Assembly: GCA_964640525.1 (NCBI GenBank)
Contig: CAZXGS010000086.1
Span: 1-9,050 of the forward strand
DNA from: SZAS-103 sp964640525
GTDB taxonomy: Bacteria; Pseudomonadota; Gammaproteobacteria; Xanthomonadales; Xanthomonadaceae
Reading direction: 5' to 3'
DNA length: 9,050 nt
Numbering within the stretch: the stretch's first letter is position 1; each line of letters starts with the position of its first letter. This document shows positions 1 to 6,127 of the stretch, piece by piece. Below the pieces are notes generated by a model. The model was not told the origin of the DNA. It did no database searches and was given only the letters and a program-made list of their open reading frames with translations. Both the position numbers and the translations under genes were made by a program.

Positions 1-57
1 CAACGCGGCATGACTCAACCCAACGAGCCTCCGGGATTCCCGGGGCGGTTCACATAG
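1..57 (+). other. possible C-terminal tail of an ORF entering from the left edge
   Basis: Frame 1 is open from the first base and stops at TAG 55-57, giving QRGMTQPNEPPGFPGRFT. The Pro/Gly-rich ending, directly followed by repeat DNA, would fit the end of a transposase or other mobile-element protein, but I cannot name a family. Eighteen codons in high-GC DNA can be open by chance. A short palindrome (CCGGGATTCCCGG, 31-43) lies inside it. Sequence left of the window would decide. Confidence 0.2.
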
Positions 58-61
58 GACT

Positions 62-307
62 CCATAGGCCGACCTGATTAGCGTCGTGTCTCGGTATCCG
101 TTGAGGCTGAGGCTGGCCTTGGCACGTCATTCCCGCGTGCTTGTGGCGGGAGGCGCTTCACAACAGCCGAAGGCTGGTCATCCAGCGACTCATCCTGGCC
201 ATATGCCCTGAAAAGGCGCTGGATTGACCGGCTACGCCGTTGTGAAGCGCTTCCGCATTCGCGGGAATGACGAACTGAGACTCGACGCTAATCAGGTAGG
301 CCGATGG
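62..307. repeat. long imperfect inverted repeat (MITE-like or REP-like element)
   Basis: Bases 62-95 match the reverse complement of 274-307 at 30 of 34 positions, sharing ACCTGATTAGCGTCG but for small changes. Inside, 125-163 pairs with 240-272: a 13-base perfect CGTCATTCCCGCG block and an 11-base GCGCTTCACAA block. Further in, 173-187 pairs with 217-232, leaving a loop of about 29 bases. The left arm carries about 29 unpaired bases (96-124). The whole could fold into one long hairpin as RNA or single-stranded DNA. CGTCATTCCCGCG-type arms are common in intergenic repeats of proteobacteria. I see no coding capacity and no clear target-site duplication, so a non-autonomous mobile element is an inference. 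Confidence 0.7.
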
Positions 308-402
308 TCATCGTGACGAATCGGGGGTGACGGCCTCGCCCTTGGCCTGTGCGGTAGTGGCGGACGTTTGGAACACCCACAAGACTTGACCCCGAATCTC
401 CG

Positions 403-507
403 TGACCCCGATTCCTCGCGGATGTTGCAAAACAAGACTTGACCCCGATTCCCCGTGACCCCGATTCCTCGCGGATGTTGCAAAACAAGACTTGACCCCG
501 ATTCCCC
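403..507. repeat. tandem duplication of a 53-bp unit
   Basis: Bases 403-454 are repeated exactly at 456-507, a perfect 52-base match with a 53-base period. Each copy holds two of the short array units plus the linker containing GCGGATGTTGCAAAACAAG. Perfect identity implies a recent duplication, for example by slippage or unequal recombination, so copy number may vary between strains. Confidence 0.9.
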
Positions 508-581
508 TGACCCCGATTCCCCTAAACAAGACTTGACCCCGATTCCCCTTGACCCCGATTCCCCTGTGACCCCGATTCCCC
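443..581 (-). other. potential G-quadruplex array on the minus strand
   Basis: The plus strand has CCCC runs at 443, 451, 459, 496, 504, 511, 519, 537, 545, 553, 561, 570 and 578. On the minus strand 496-522 therefore reads as four GGGG runs with loops of 4, 3 and 4 bases, and 537-581 as six GGGG runs with loops of 4-5 bases. Both meet the usual pattern for intramolecular quadruplexes. A transcript running past the stop of the GGDEF gene would carry the G-rich strand. The motif is directly visible; folding and any role in transcript ending or stability are inference. Confidence 0.55.
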
Positions 582-667
582 TCAAAGGATCTTGCGCACG
601 CCAGCCCCATGCCAGGAAGAAGTACGGGCATGCGGGAAGACCCGCGTCGTCACCAGTGCCGTCGCGC

Positions 668-1648
668 CTACAGCAGGCTGGACGCTTCGATCCGGTTCCT
701 GCCGTTGCGTTTGGCCGCGTACAACATGCGATCCACCGCCTCGACGAAGCCCAGCGGCTGGGCCTGGATGTCGGCGATGGTGGTGGCGATGCCGAGGCTG
801 GCGGTCACGAACGGGCCGATGGCGGACTGCGGATGCGCCAGCCGCAGGTCGCGGATGCCTTCCGCGCAGCGTTCGGCGACGGTGCGCGCCATCGCTTCGC
901 CGGTTTCTGGCAGCAGCACGATGAACTCCTCGCCACCGTAGCGGGCCACCACGTCGCGCGGTCGCCGCGCCACCGACTTGAGCACGCCGGCCACGTTGCG
1001 CAGGCATTCGTCGCCGCGCACGTGACCGTGGTGGTCGTTGAACTGCTTGAAAAAGTCGATGTCCAGCAGGATCAGCGACAACGGCTTGCGGCCCCGCCGG
1101 GAATCGTTCCACTCCGACTCCAGCCGTTGGTCGAAATAACGGCGGTTGGCGATGCCGGTCAGACCGTCGGTCATCGACAGCCGTTCCAGTTCGTCACGCA
1201 GGCGGGCCAGTTCGTCCTCGGTCTTCTTGCGTGCGCTGATGTCGAACATGAAGCCGACCAGCGCATCGACCGTGCCGTCGGCCTTGCGCACCACGTGGAC
1301 GACGTCGCGGATCCAGATGTAGCTGCCCGCGGCGGTCAGCGCGCGGTAGTCGGCCTCGTGGTCCACGCCCGCCTGCGACTGCGCCACGCAGAAGTTCACC
1401 ACCGCCTCGCGGTCGTCGGCGTGGATGCGCTGCGCCCAGTCGTCCACCGTGCGCCAGCTGTCTTGTTCCCAGCCCAGCAGGGTGGCGATCTGCGGGCCGA
1501 TGTAGCTGAACCGCATGCTCGCCCAGTCGATCTTCCACGGGATCGCCTGGGTCGATTCGAGCAGGGTCTTGTAGACCGCGGCGTCGTGCGCGATGGCCGG
1601 TGGATCGCCGCTGGCCGCGGGCTGGACGCGAGTTGCGGGAAGCTCCAT
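668..1648 (-). CDS. PAS-GGDEF diguanylate cyclase
   Basis: This 326-residue protein probably makes cyclic di-GMP from two GTP. Residues ~26-140 look like a PAS sensor domain (LGWEQDSW, IHADDR, the WIRDVVHVV strand, ending VGFMFDISARKKTEDEL). A short charged helix (~138-157) links it to a GGDEF domain (~155-322) starting MTDGLTGIANRRYFD. The catalytic loop RYGGEEF is intact (GGEEF at 238-242), metal-binding D196 lies in LLDIDFF, and the inhibitory-site motif RPRD (229-232) sits exactly five residues before it, so product feedback inhibition is likely. There is no membrane segment or signal peptide, so it is cytoplasmic; the ligand of the PAS domain is unknown. The ATG at 1648 lies 11 bases after the cyanophycinase stop and has no good Shine-Dalgarno, which suggests coupled translation. 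The frame stays open far upstream, but that part only shadows the cyanophycinase gene. Confidence 0.93.
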   Translation of the reverse strand: MELPATRVQPAASGDPPAIAHDAAVYKTLLESTQAIPWKIDWASMRFSYIGPQIATLLGWEQDSWRTVDDWAQRIHADDREAVVNFCVAQSQAGVDHEADYRALTAAGSYIWIRDVVHVVRKADGTVDALVGFMFDISARKKTEDELARLRDELERLSMTDGLTGIANRRYFDQRLESEWNDSRRGRKPLSLILLDIDFFKQFNDHHGHVRGDECLRNVAGVLKSVARRPRDVVARYGGEEFIVLLPETGEAMARTVAERCAEGIRDLRLAHPQSAIGPFVTASLGIATTIADIQAQPLGFVEAVDRMLYAAKRNGRNRIEASSLL

Positions 1649-1659
1649 GCCGTGCGCGC

Positions 1660-2502
1660 TCAGCGCCCGCCGGTCGCGCCCAGCGTCCCCGCCGACGCCT
1701 CGCGGGTATGCAGGTTGAAGGTCGCGCCCTCCACCAGAATGTGCACCTTCAAGCCGAGCAAACAGACCGGCTGGGTCAGGCCGGCGTCGGCCATCGAGGA
1801 GAACGACAGGCCGTCGGCATCGACGATGGTGACCGCGCCGCTGCCTTCGACTTCGATCACGTTGTCGGGGTTGATGAAGGCGGCGGTGTCCTCGTCCAGG
1901 CCGATGCCGATCGCGAACGGGTTGTAGGCCAGTGCGGCGACGAGGCGGCCGAGGCGGTCGCGCTGGCGGAAGTGCTGGTCGATGATGAAACGGTTGGTCA
2001 GGCCCAGGCCCGGGGCGAGGCGCACGCTGCCGGCGCGCGGCGAGGAGCCTTCCTTGCCGAAGGCGATCATGTGCTCGGACAGGATGCTGGCGCCGGCGCT
2101 GGTGCCGGCGACGTGGACGCCGTGCGCGTTGCGCTCGCGGATCATCTTCGCCGCCGGGGTGCCGCCGAGGATGGTGGAAATCCGCAACTGGTTGCCGCCG
2201 GTGAAGAACACCCCGTTGGCCTTTTCCAGCCGCCGCAGCACGTCGTCGCGGGCGCCGTCCTCGCGCTTGTTGATCTCCAGCGCGGTGACCTTGCCGGCAT
2301 CGAGGCGGTCGAACAGGTCTTCGTACTTGCTGCCGGTATCGGGCAGGCGGCTGGCGGTGGGGATGACCACGATGTCGGCGTGCTCGCCGCCGCAAAGATC
2401 GACGAAGCGTCGGAGGATCCTGCGCCGGCTCTGCTTGTCCTCGGCGCCGCCGATGGGAACGATCCAGCCGCGCTGGCCGCCTTCGGGAATCCTGCTGGGC
2501 AT
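1660..2502 (-). CDS. cphB: cyanophycinase (peptidase family S51)
   Basis: The 280-residue product resembles intracellular CphB, which cuts the nitrogen-storage polymer cyanophycin (multi-Arg-poly-Asp) into beta-Asp-Arg dipeptides. Family motifs appear in order: VPIGGAEDK (15-23), FFTGGNQLRI (99-108), the nucleophile elbow AGTSAGAS with Ser135, IDQHFRQRDRLGRL with His177, and GLDEDTA with Glu204. These three fall where the known Ser-His-Glu triad lies in Synechocystis CphB, offset by +3, and the length is close (271 there). I chose ATG 2502 because a purine-rich AAGGAAA lies just upstream (2512-2518) and the protein then begins right before the conserved core. An in-frame start at 2631 would add 43 unlike residues. 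There is no signal peptide, which argues against an extracellular CphE type. No cyanophycin synthetase or isoaspartyl peptidase is in the window. It is probably cotranscribed with the GGDEF gene. Confidence 0.93.
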   Translation of the reverse strand: MPSRIPEGGQRGWIVPIGGAEDKQSRRRILRRFVDLCGGEHADIVVIPTASRLPDTGSKYEDLFDRLDAGKVTALEINKREDGARDDVLRRLEKANGVFFTGGNQLRISTILGGTPAAKMIRERNAHGVHVAGTSAGASILSEHMIAFGKEGSSPRAGSVRLAPGLGLTNRFIIDQHFRQRDRLGRLVAALAYNPFAIGIGLDEDTAAFINPDNVIEVEGSGAVTIVDADGLSFSSMADAGLTQPVCLLGLKVHILVEGATFNLHTREASAGTLGATGGR

Positions 2503-2673
2503 CGGGTGGGGTTTCCTTGATCCGGTTCGGTGCGCGCACGCTAGCACGAGTGGGCTGGTCGTGGTTGTGATGGGGGTGTTGGGGTGGGACGAGAACCAAG
2601 GGGACGCTGGATTGCAATGGGTGTCCTGCACCTTTCCCTCATCCGCCCTGCGGGCACCTCGCTTTGCGCCCCG

Positions 2674-2695
2674 GCCTCCGCACCTGTGCGGAGGC
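2674..2695. repeat. 10-bp perfect hairpin
   Basis: GCCTCCGCAC pairs perfectly with GTGCGGAGGC around a 2-base CT centre. It is GC-rich and stable on either strand. It lies within the intergenic repeat and has no following T-run. Confidence 0.75.
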
Positions 2696-2765
2696 GTTAG
2701 ATGTCGCGCGAACCCGTGGTTCGCAAGCGCGCCATCTCACCCCAAAGGGAGAAGGAAGCGCGTTC

Positions 2766-2786
2766 CCTTCCCCCTCCGGGGGAAGG
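2766..2786. repeat. 9-bp perfect hairpin
   Basis: CCTTCCCCC pairs with GGGGGAAGG around loop TCC. It is part of the intergenic repeat. It is followed by TGGCGC and preceded by CGTT, so it does not look like an intrinsic terminator in either direction. Confidence 0.75.
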
Positions 2787-2879
2787 TGGCGCGAAGCGCC
2801 GGATGAGGGAATGACGCTGGCGTTCGCGGCAGGCCACGGCTGCGTCGTGACCGCCACCCACCACACCCGCGCCACACCG

Positions 2880-2885
2880 TATGAT
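2880..2885 (+). promoter_or_regulatory. candidate -10 box for the nuclease-ampG operon
   Basis: TATGAT matches the sigma70 -10 consensus at 5 of 6 positions in otherwise very GC-rich DNA. It would start transcription near 2892, giving a leader of about 20 bases before ATG 2911 and excluding the earlier ATGs at 2881 and 2884. No good -35 hexamer is visible 16-18 bases upstream, so the call is tentative. Confidence 0.3.
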
Positions 2886-2910
2886 GCGACGTCCCTTTCC
2901 GCGACGACCC

Positions 2911-3711
2911 ATGCGCATCATCAGCTTCAACGCCAACGGCCTGCGTTCGGCCGCCAGCAAGGGTTTCTTCGACTGGTTCGCCCGCCAGAAGGCCGACGTA
3001 CTGTGCGTGCAGGAGACCAAGGCGCAGGAGCACCAGTTGCGTGAGGCGGCGATGCTGCCCAAGGGCTATCACGCGCATTTCCGCGACGCGACCACGAAGA
3101 AGGGCTACAGCGGGGTGGCGATCTACAGCAAGCGCGCGCCCGACGCGGTGATCGCTGGCCTTGGCCGACCGGATTTCGACGAGGAAGGCCGCTACATCGA
3201 GGCGCGCTTCGGCCAGCTCAGCGTGGTCTCGATCTACCTGCCCTCGGGTTCGTCGGGCGAGGAGCGCCAGCAGTTCAAGCTGCGCATCATGGACTGGCTC
3301 AAGCCCATCCTCGACGGCTTCCTCGCCAGCGGCCGCGACTACGTCCTGTGCGGCGACTGGAACATCGTGCGGGCGAGGAACGATATAAAAAACTGGACCT
3401 CGAACCAGAAGAACTCCGGCTGCCTGCCGGAGGAGCGCGCCTGGCTCAACGGGCTGATCGCCGATGCCTGCGGCGACGGTGCACCGCAGCCGGCGCATGG
3501 TTGGATCGACACGTTCCGCGCCCTCAAGCCCGATGCGGTGGAATACAGTTGGTGGTCGCAACGCGGCGCAGCGCGCGCCAACGACGTCGGCTGGCGGATC
3601 GACTACCAACTCGCCACGCCGGGTTTGAAGAAGACGCTGAAAGCTTGCGCGATCCATTGCGAGCCGCGCTTCTCCGACCACGCGCCCGTCGCGGTGGATT
3701 ACGCGCTGTGA
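2911..3711 (+). CDS. xth: exonuclease III family AP endonuclease / exodeoxyribonuclease
   Basis: The 266-residue protein is a full-length member of the endonuclease/exonuclease/phosphatase fold, AP endonuclease family 1, expected to nick DNA at abasic sites and to degrade 3' ends in base excision repair. Catalytic motifs are all present: Asn7 in SFNANGLRSA, Glu35 in VQETKAQE, Tyr109 in SIYLPSG, Asp149 and Asn151 in CGDWNIVR, Asp231 in WRIDYQLA, and Asp256-His257 in FSDHAPV. I chose ATG 2911 because family members begin at M-R/K-I-x-S-F/W-N. The in-frame ATGs at 2881 and 2884 add a basic 9-10 residue stretch and overlap a likely -10 box. No clear Shine-Dalgarno is visible. Its TGA stop overlaps the GTG start of ampG, so the two are probably cotranscribed and coupled. 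Its place before ampG fits the gene called ampN in Stenotrophomonas, whose family I recall only from memory. Confidence 0.93.
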   Translation: MRIISFNANGLRSAASKGFFDWFARQKADVLCVQETKAQEHQLREAAMLPKGYHAHFRDATTKKGYSGVAIYSKRAPDAVIAGLGRPDFDEEGRYIEARFGQLSVVSIYLPSGSSGEERQQFKLRIMDWLKPILDGFLASGRDYVLCGDWNIVRARNDIKNWTSNQKNSGCLPEERAWLNGLIADACGDGAPQPAHGWIDTFRALKPDAVEYSWWSQRGAARANDVGWRIDYQLATPGLKKTLKACAIHCEPRFSDHAPVAVDYAL

Positions 3712-5015
3712 GTGGGACGGCAGGCGTGCCGGACGCACCACGGAAGCCCTCGCTGTGGCGCGCCTTCGCGCAGCCGGCGGCGGGCACGATGCTGTTCTTC
3801 GGGTTCTCCTCGGGCCTGCCGTTCCTGCTGGTCGCCGGTACCCTGGCGTACTGGCTCAAGGAAAGCGGCATCGTGCTCGCCGAGATCACCGTGATCGCCA
3901 GCGCCGGCATGGCCTATGTGTTCAAGTTCGTGTGGGCGCCGTTGCTCGATCACTGGCAGCTGCCGCTGTTCGGCCGCCTGGGGCGGCGACGCGGCTGGCT
4001 GTTGCTGGCGCAATTGGGCGTGATCGGCGGGTTGGTGGCGATGGCCTTGCTCACGCCGGCGCATCTGGACGCGTTCATCGTCGCCACCCTCGCGGTGGCG
4101 TTCGCCGGGGCGACCCAGGACATCGCGGTGGATGCCTACCGGATCGAGATCGCGCCGGTGGAAGCGCAGGGTGCGCTGGTGGCGGTGTACTCGCTCGGCT
4201 ATCGGCTGGCGCTGATCGTCGCCGGCGCGCTCGCGCTGATCATGGCCGACCACGCGCCGTGGCCGCTGGTGTATCTGACGATGGCCGCAGCGATGGCGCT
4301 GCCGTTGATCGCCAACCTGATCGCACGCGAACCCGAGCCGGCGCGAACGCGTGCGCTGCGCTGGAGCGCGGCCATGCGCGCCGGCGTGATCGACCCGTTC
4401 GCCGATTTCTTCCGCCGTTATGGATTCAAGCTGGCGATCGGGTTGCTGGTGTTCATCCTGCTGTTCAAGATTCCCGAGCAAGCCACCGTCGGCGGGGTGA
4501 TGAGCCCGTTTTATCTGGCGATGAAGTTCACCAAGACCCAGATCGGTGCGATCACCAAGGTCTATGGCGTGTGGATCGGCATTCTTGGCACCTTCGTCGG
4601 CGGCGCCGCGGTGGCGCGCTGGGGCGCATGGCGCTCGCTGGGTGCGGCGTTGGTGCTGACCGGCTGCTGCAACTTGTTGTACCTGTGGTTGATCGTGCAC
4701 CCGGGCAACTTGCTGGTGCTCACCGCGGTGATCTCCGGGGAGAACTTCATGCTCGGCGCGCTTGGGCCGCCGACGGTGGCGTTCCTGTCCATGCTGGTCA
4801 ACCGCGAACACACCGCCACCCAATACGCGCTGCTCAGTTCGCTGGTCAACTTGCCGGGCAAGTTTCTGGGCGTGTTCGCCGGCGCCATCGCCACCGCGTT
4901 CGGCTTCGGCGGCTTCTTCGTCATCACCACGTTGGCGGTGCTGCCTGCCGCGGCGATGTTCGCGTTGTTGTGGCGCCGTGTCGAGGCGCTGGAAGCTCAG
5001 GCGCGCGCGGCGTAG
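3708..5015 (+). CDS. ampG: AmpG-type muropeptide permease (MFS)
   Basis: This inner-membrane protein of 435 residues probably imports GlcNAc-anhydroMurNAc and its peptides from periplasm to cytoplasm, the entry step of peptidoglycan recycling and a requirement for ampR-type beta-lactamase induction. AmpG family signatures are visible: FFGFSSGLPFLL (30-41), AYVFKFVWAPLLD (69-81), LGRRRGWLL (91-99), ATQDIAVDAYR (135-145), YSLGYRLALIVAG (161-173) and ATQYALLSSL (370-379). About twelve hydrophobic segments span residues 25-422, and the tail is charged. E. coli AmpG is longer (about 490), so this is a shorter form. The chosen GTG (3708) forms a 4-base GTGA overlap with the upstream stop; GTG 3726 is an alternative. 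Convergent anmK supports the recycling role. Other anhydromuropeptide-like MFS carriers (for example siderophore-related AmpG homologues) cannot be excluded from sequence alone. Confidence 0.88.
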   Translation: MSGTAGVPDAPRKPSLWRAFAQPAAGTMLFFGFSSGLPFLLVAGTLAYWLKESGIVLAEITVIASAGMAYVFKFVWAPLLDHWQLPLFGRLGRRRGWLLLAQLGVIGGLVAMALLTPAHLDAFIVATLAVAFAGATQDIAVDAYRIEIAPVEAQGALVAVYSLGYRLALIVAGALALIMADHAPWPLVYLTMAAAMALPLIANLIAREPEPARTRALRWSAAMRAGVIDPFADFFRRYGFKLAIGLLVFILLFKIPEQATVGGVMSPFYLAMKFTKTQIGAITKVYGVWIGILGTFVGGAAVARWGAWRSLGAALVLTGCCNLLYLWLIVHPGNLLVLTAVISGENFMLGALGPPTVAFLSMLVNREHTATQYALLSSLVNLPGKFLGVFAGAIATAFGFGGFFVITTLAVLPAAAMFALLWRRVEALEAQARAA

Positions 5016-6127
5016 ATCGCGCCCAGCAAGCGTGGCCCGCTGGCGCCGGTGACGCTGGGCAGGTTGCCGGGAACGCCGGCCAGCCGCGCGCGTGCCAGCC
5101 ATGCGAAACCGGCGGCTTCGACGAAATCCGGATCGAGGCCGAGCGCCGCGGTGGTGTCGACGCGCAAACCCGGCAGATCGCCGCGCAGCGCATCCATCAA
5201 CGCGCCGTTGTGGACGCCGCCACCGCAGGCGTACAACTCGCGCACATTGGCTGCGTGAGCACGCAGGGCATCGGCGATGGTGCGTGCCGATAGCGCCAGC
5301 AAGGTCGCCTGCACGTCAGCGGCGGCGATCCCGGGATGGAGGCGGGCGTCGAGCCAATCGAGGTTGAACACTTCGCGGCCGGTGCTCTTGGGCGGGCTCG
5401 CAGCGAAATACGGATCGTCCAGGCAACGCGCCAGCAGTCCGTCATCGACCGTGCCACTGCGCGCCCAGGCACCGCCCTCGTCACGCGGGACGCCATGCTG
5501 GCGTGCCGCCCAGCCATCGAGCAGGCAATTGGCCGGGCCGGTGTCGAAACCGATCACCGCGTGGCCGGGGATCAGCAGGGTGAGGTTGCCGATCCCGCCG
5601 AGGTTGAGGATTGCACGCGGCACGACCGGATCGGCGAGCACCGCCGCGTGCAGCGCCGGCAACAGCGGCGCGCCCTGGCCACCGGCGGCGACATCGGCGC
5701 GGCGAAAGTCGGCAATGGTGGTGATGCCGGTGCGCTCGGCGATCACGCTCGGATCGCCGATCTGCATCGTGAAGGGCAAGGCGCCAATCGGTCGATGGCA
5801 GATGGTCTGGCCGTGCGAGCCGATCGCCGCGACCGCCGCCGGCTCCACCCGCGCCGCGCTGAGCAGGGCCAGCGCCGCTTCCGCGAAGCGTTCGCCGATC
5901 GCCACGTCGAGTTGGCCCAGCGCGTCGAGGGTGACTTCGGCGCGGCTGCGTGCGAGGGCGACCACACGCTCGCGCAGATCCTGCGGATACGCGAACGTCC
6001 TTGCGGCGAGCACGCGCAGCGCGACCGCGTCGCCTGCCACGCTATCGGCAAACGCGCACAGCGCGGCATCGATGCCGTCGGCGCTGGTCCCCGAGATCAG
6101 GCCAAGAAACAGTCGCGGCTCAGCCAC
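4997..6127 (-). CDS. anmK: anhydro-N-acetylmuramic acid kinase
   Basis: The 376-residue cytoplasmic enzyme uses ATP and water to open the 1,6-anhydro ring of anhMurNAc and phosphorylate it, giving MurNAc-6-phosphate for recycling. Signatures run along the whole chain: GLISGTSADGIDAAL (9-23, ATP binding), GSHGQTICHRP (103-113), QIGDPSVIAERTGI (122-135), DFRRADVAAGGQGAPL (140-155), LNLGGIGNLT (174-183), FDTGPAN (194-200, with Asp195 at the expected catalytic Asp), PPKSTGREVFN (245-255), CGGGVHNGAL (301-310) and PGNLPSVTGA (353-362). FDTGPAN has Ala where most relatives I know have Gly. The start is GTG 6127, overlapping the M23 stop by 8 bases (GTGGCTGA) without its own Shine-Dalgarno, so translation is probably coupled. 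Its 3' end overlaps that of ampG by 19 bases. Confidence 0.96.
   Translation of the reverse strand: MAEPRLFLGLISGTSADGIDAALCAFADSVAGDAVALRVLAARTFAYPQDLRERVVALARSRAEVTLDALGQLDVAIGERFAEAALALLSAARVEPAAVAAIGSHGQTICHRPIGALPFTMQIGDPSVIAERTGITTIADFRRADVAAGGQGAPLLPALHAAVLADPVVPRAILNLGGIGNLTLLIPGHAVIGFDTGPANCLLDGWAARQHGVPRDEGGAWARSGTVDDGLLARCLDDPYFAASPPKSTGREVFNLDWLDARLHPGIAAADVQATLLALSARTIADALRAHAANVRELYACGGGVHNGALMDALRGDLPGLRVDTTAALGLDPDFVEAAGFAWLARARLAGVPGNLPSVTGASGPRLLGAIYAARA

Larger units (their letters stand above)
387..581. repeat. short direct-repeat array, about nine copies of TGACCCCGATTCCCC
   Basis: Copies of the 15-base unit begin near 387 (degenerate), 403, 440, 456, 493, 508, 534, 550 and 567. 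Spacing is irregular. Some copies are back to back, others are separated by a linker containing AACAAGACT. Two copies end in CCTCGCGGATG instead of CCCC. On the minus strand the unit reads GGGGAATCGGGGTCA, often followed by AGTCTTGTTT. Similar GGGGTCAAGTCTTG-type sequences accompany REP-associated (Y1/IS200-like, RAYT) transposase genes in Xanthomonadaceae, as far as I remember, but no such transposase gene is in this window. It is not a CRISPR: units are too short and spacers are neither unique nor of constant length. Confidence 0.8.
58..667. other. 610-bp gene-free repeat region
   Basis: No frame here looks like a real protein. The frames that are open are low-complexity translations of the repeat array (rich in GNRGH, RGIGV, DPDSP). 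The stretch holds two repeat structures, listed separately: a long inverted-repeat element (62-307) and a short-unit array (387-581). The remaining 86 bases (582-667) lie just past the stop of the minus-strand GGDEF gene. They contain only a weak 5-bp hairpin (632-645) without a U-run, so I see no convincing intrinsic terminator for that operon. Confidence 0.7.
2634..2811. repeat. hairpin-rich intergenic repeat bounded by 12-bp inverted repeats
   Basis: TTCCCTCATCCG (2634-2645) is the exact reverse complement of 2800-2811. Four smaller hairpins lie between: 2674-2695, 2708-2724 (6-bp stem GCGAAC), 2766-2786, and 2788-2800 (5-bp stem GGCGC around GAA). CCCTCATCCG...CGGATGAGGG flanking CCTTCCCC-type hairpins is the style of short multicopy REP or BIME-like elements in Xanthomonadaceae genomes. 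That is a family-level recollection, not a search result. No stem is followed by a T-run, so it is not an ordinary intrinsic terminator. Confidence 0.7.
2503..2910. other. 408-bp divergent intergenic region
   Basis: This region separates the minus-strand cyanophycinase operon from the plus-strand nuclease-ampG operon, so it must hold both promoters. For cyanophycinase I see only an extended -10-like TGCTAGCGT on the minus strand (2538-2546) without a -35, which is weak. The middle (2634-2811) is a hairpin-rich repeat element listed separately. Short frames through it are not believable genes. Confidence 0.6.

Noticed and set aside
387..581. CRISPR array
   Set aside because: Units are 15 bases, many directly adjacent, and the linkers are themselves repeated. 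There are no unique spacers and no cas genes.
288..631. Small minus-strand proteins with GNRGHRGIGV-type repeats
   Set aside because: The same repeat translates to similar low-complexity peptides in all three frames and no consistent start or ribosome site exists, so these are translations of noncoding repeat DNA.
632..645. Intrinsic terminator for the cphB-GGDEF operon
   Set aside because: The hairpin GCGGG-AAGA-CCCGC has only five pairs and no U-run on the minus-strand side, so the evidence is too weak.
455..1927. 490-codon plus-strand open frame across the repeat array and opposite the GGDEF gene
   Set aside because: It begins inside the repeat array with a DPDSP-rich translation and then runs antisense to a clear PAS-GGDEF gene. 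Long antisense frames are expected in GC-rich coding DNA.
1649..2617. Minus-strand frame open upstream of the GGDEF start, which would give a 649-residue protein
   Set aside because: The extra ~320 residues are Arg/Pro-rich low-complexity shadow of the cyanophycinase gene in another frame. The conserved protein begins near ATG 1648.
2639..3062. Short frames through the 2634-2811 repeat on both strands
   Set aside because: They run through hairpin-rich repeat DNA and into xth in the wrong frame or strand, with no conserved motifs.
3699..5102. 467-codon minus-strand frame opposite ampG
   Set aside because: The translation is Arg/Gln/His-rich with no family motifs and mirrors a well-supported membrane protein gene.
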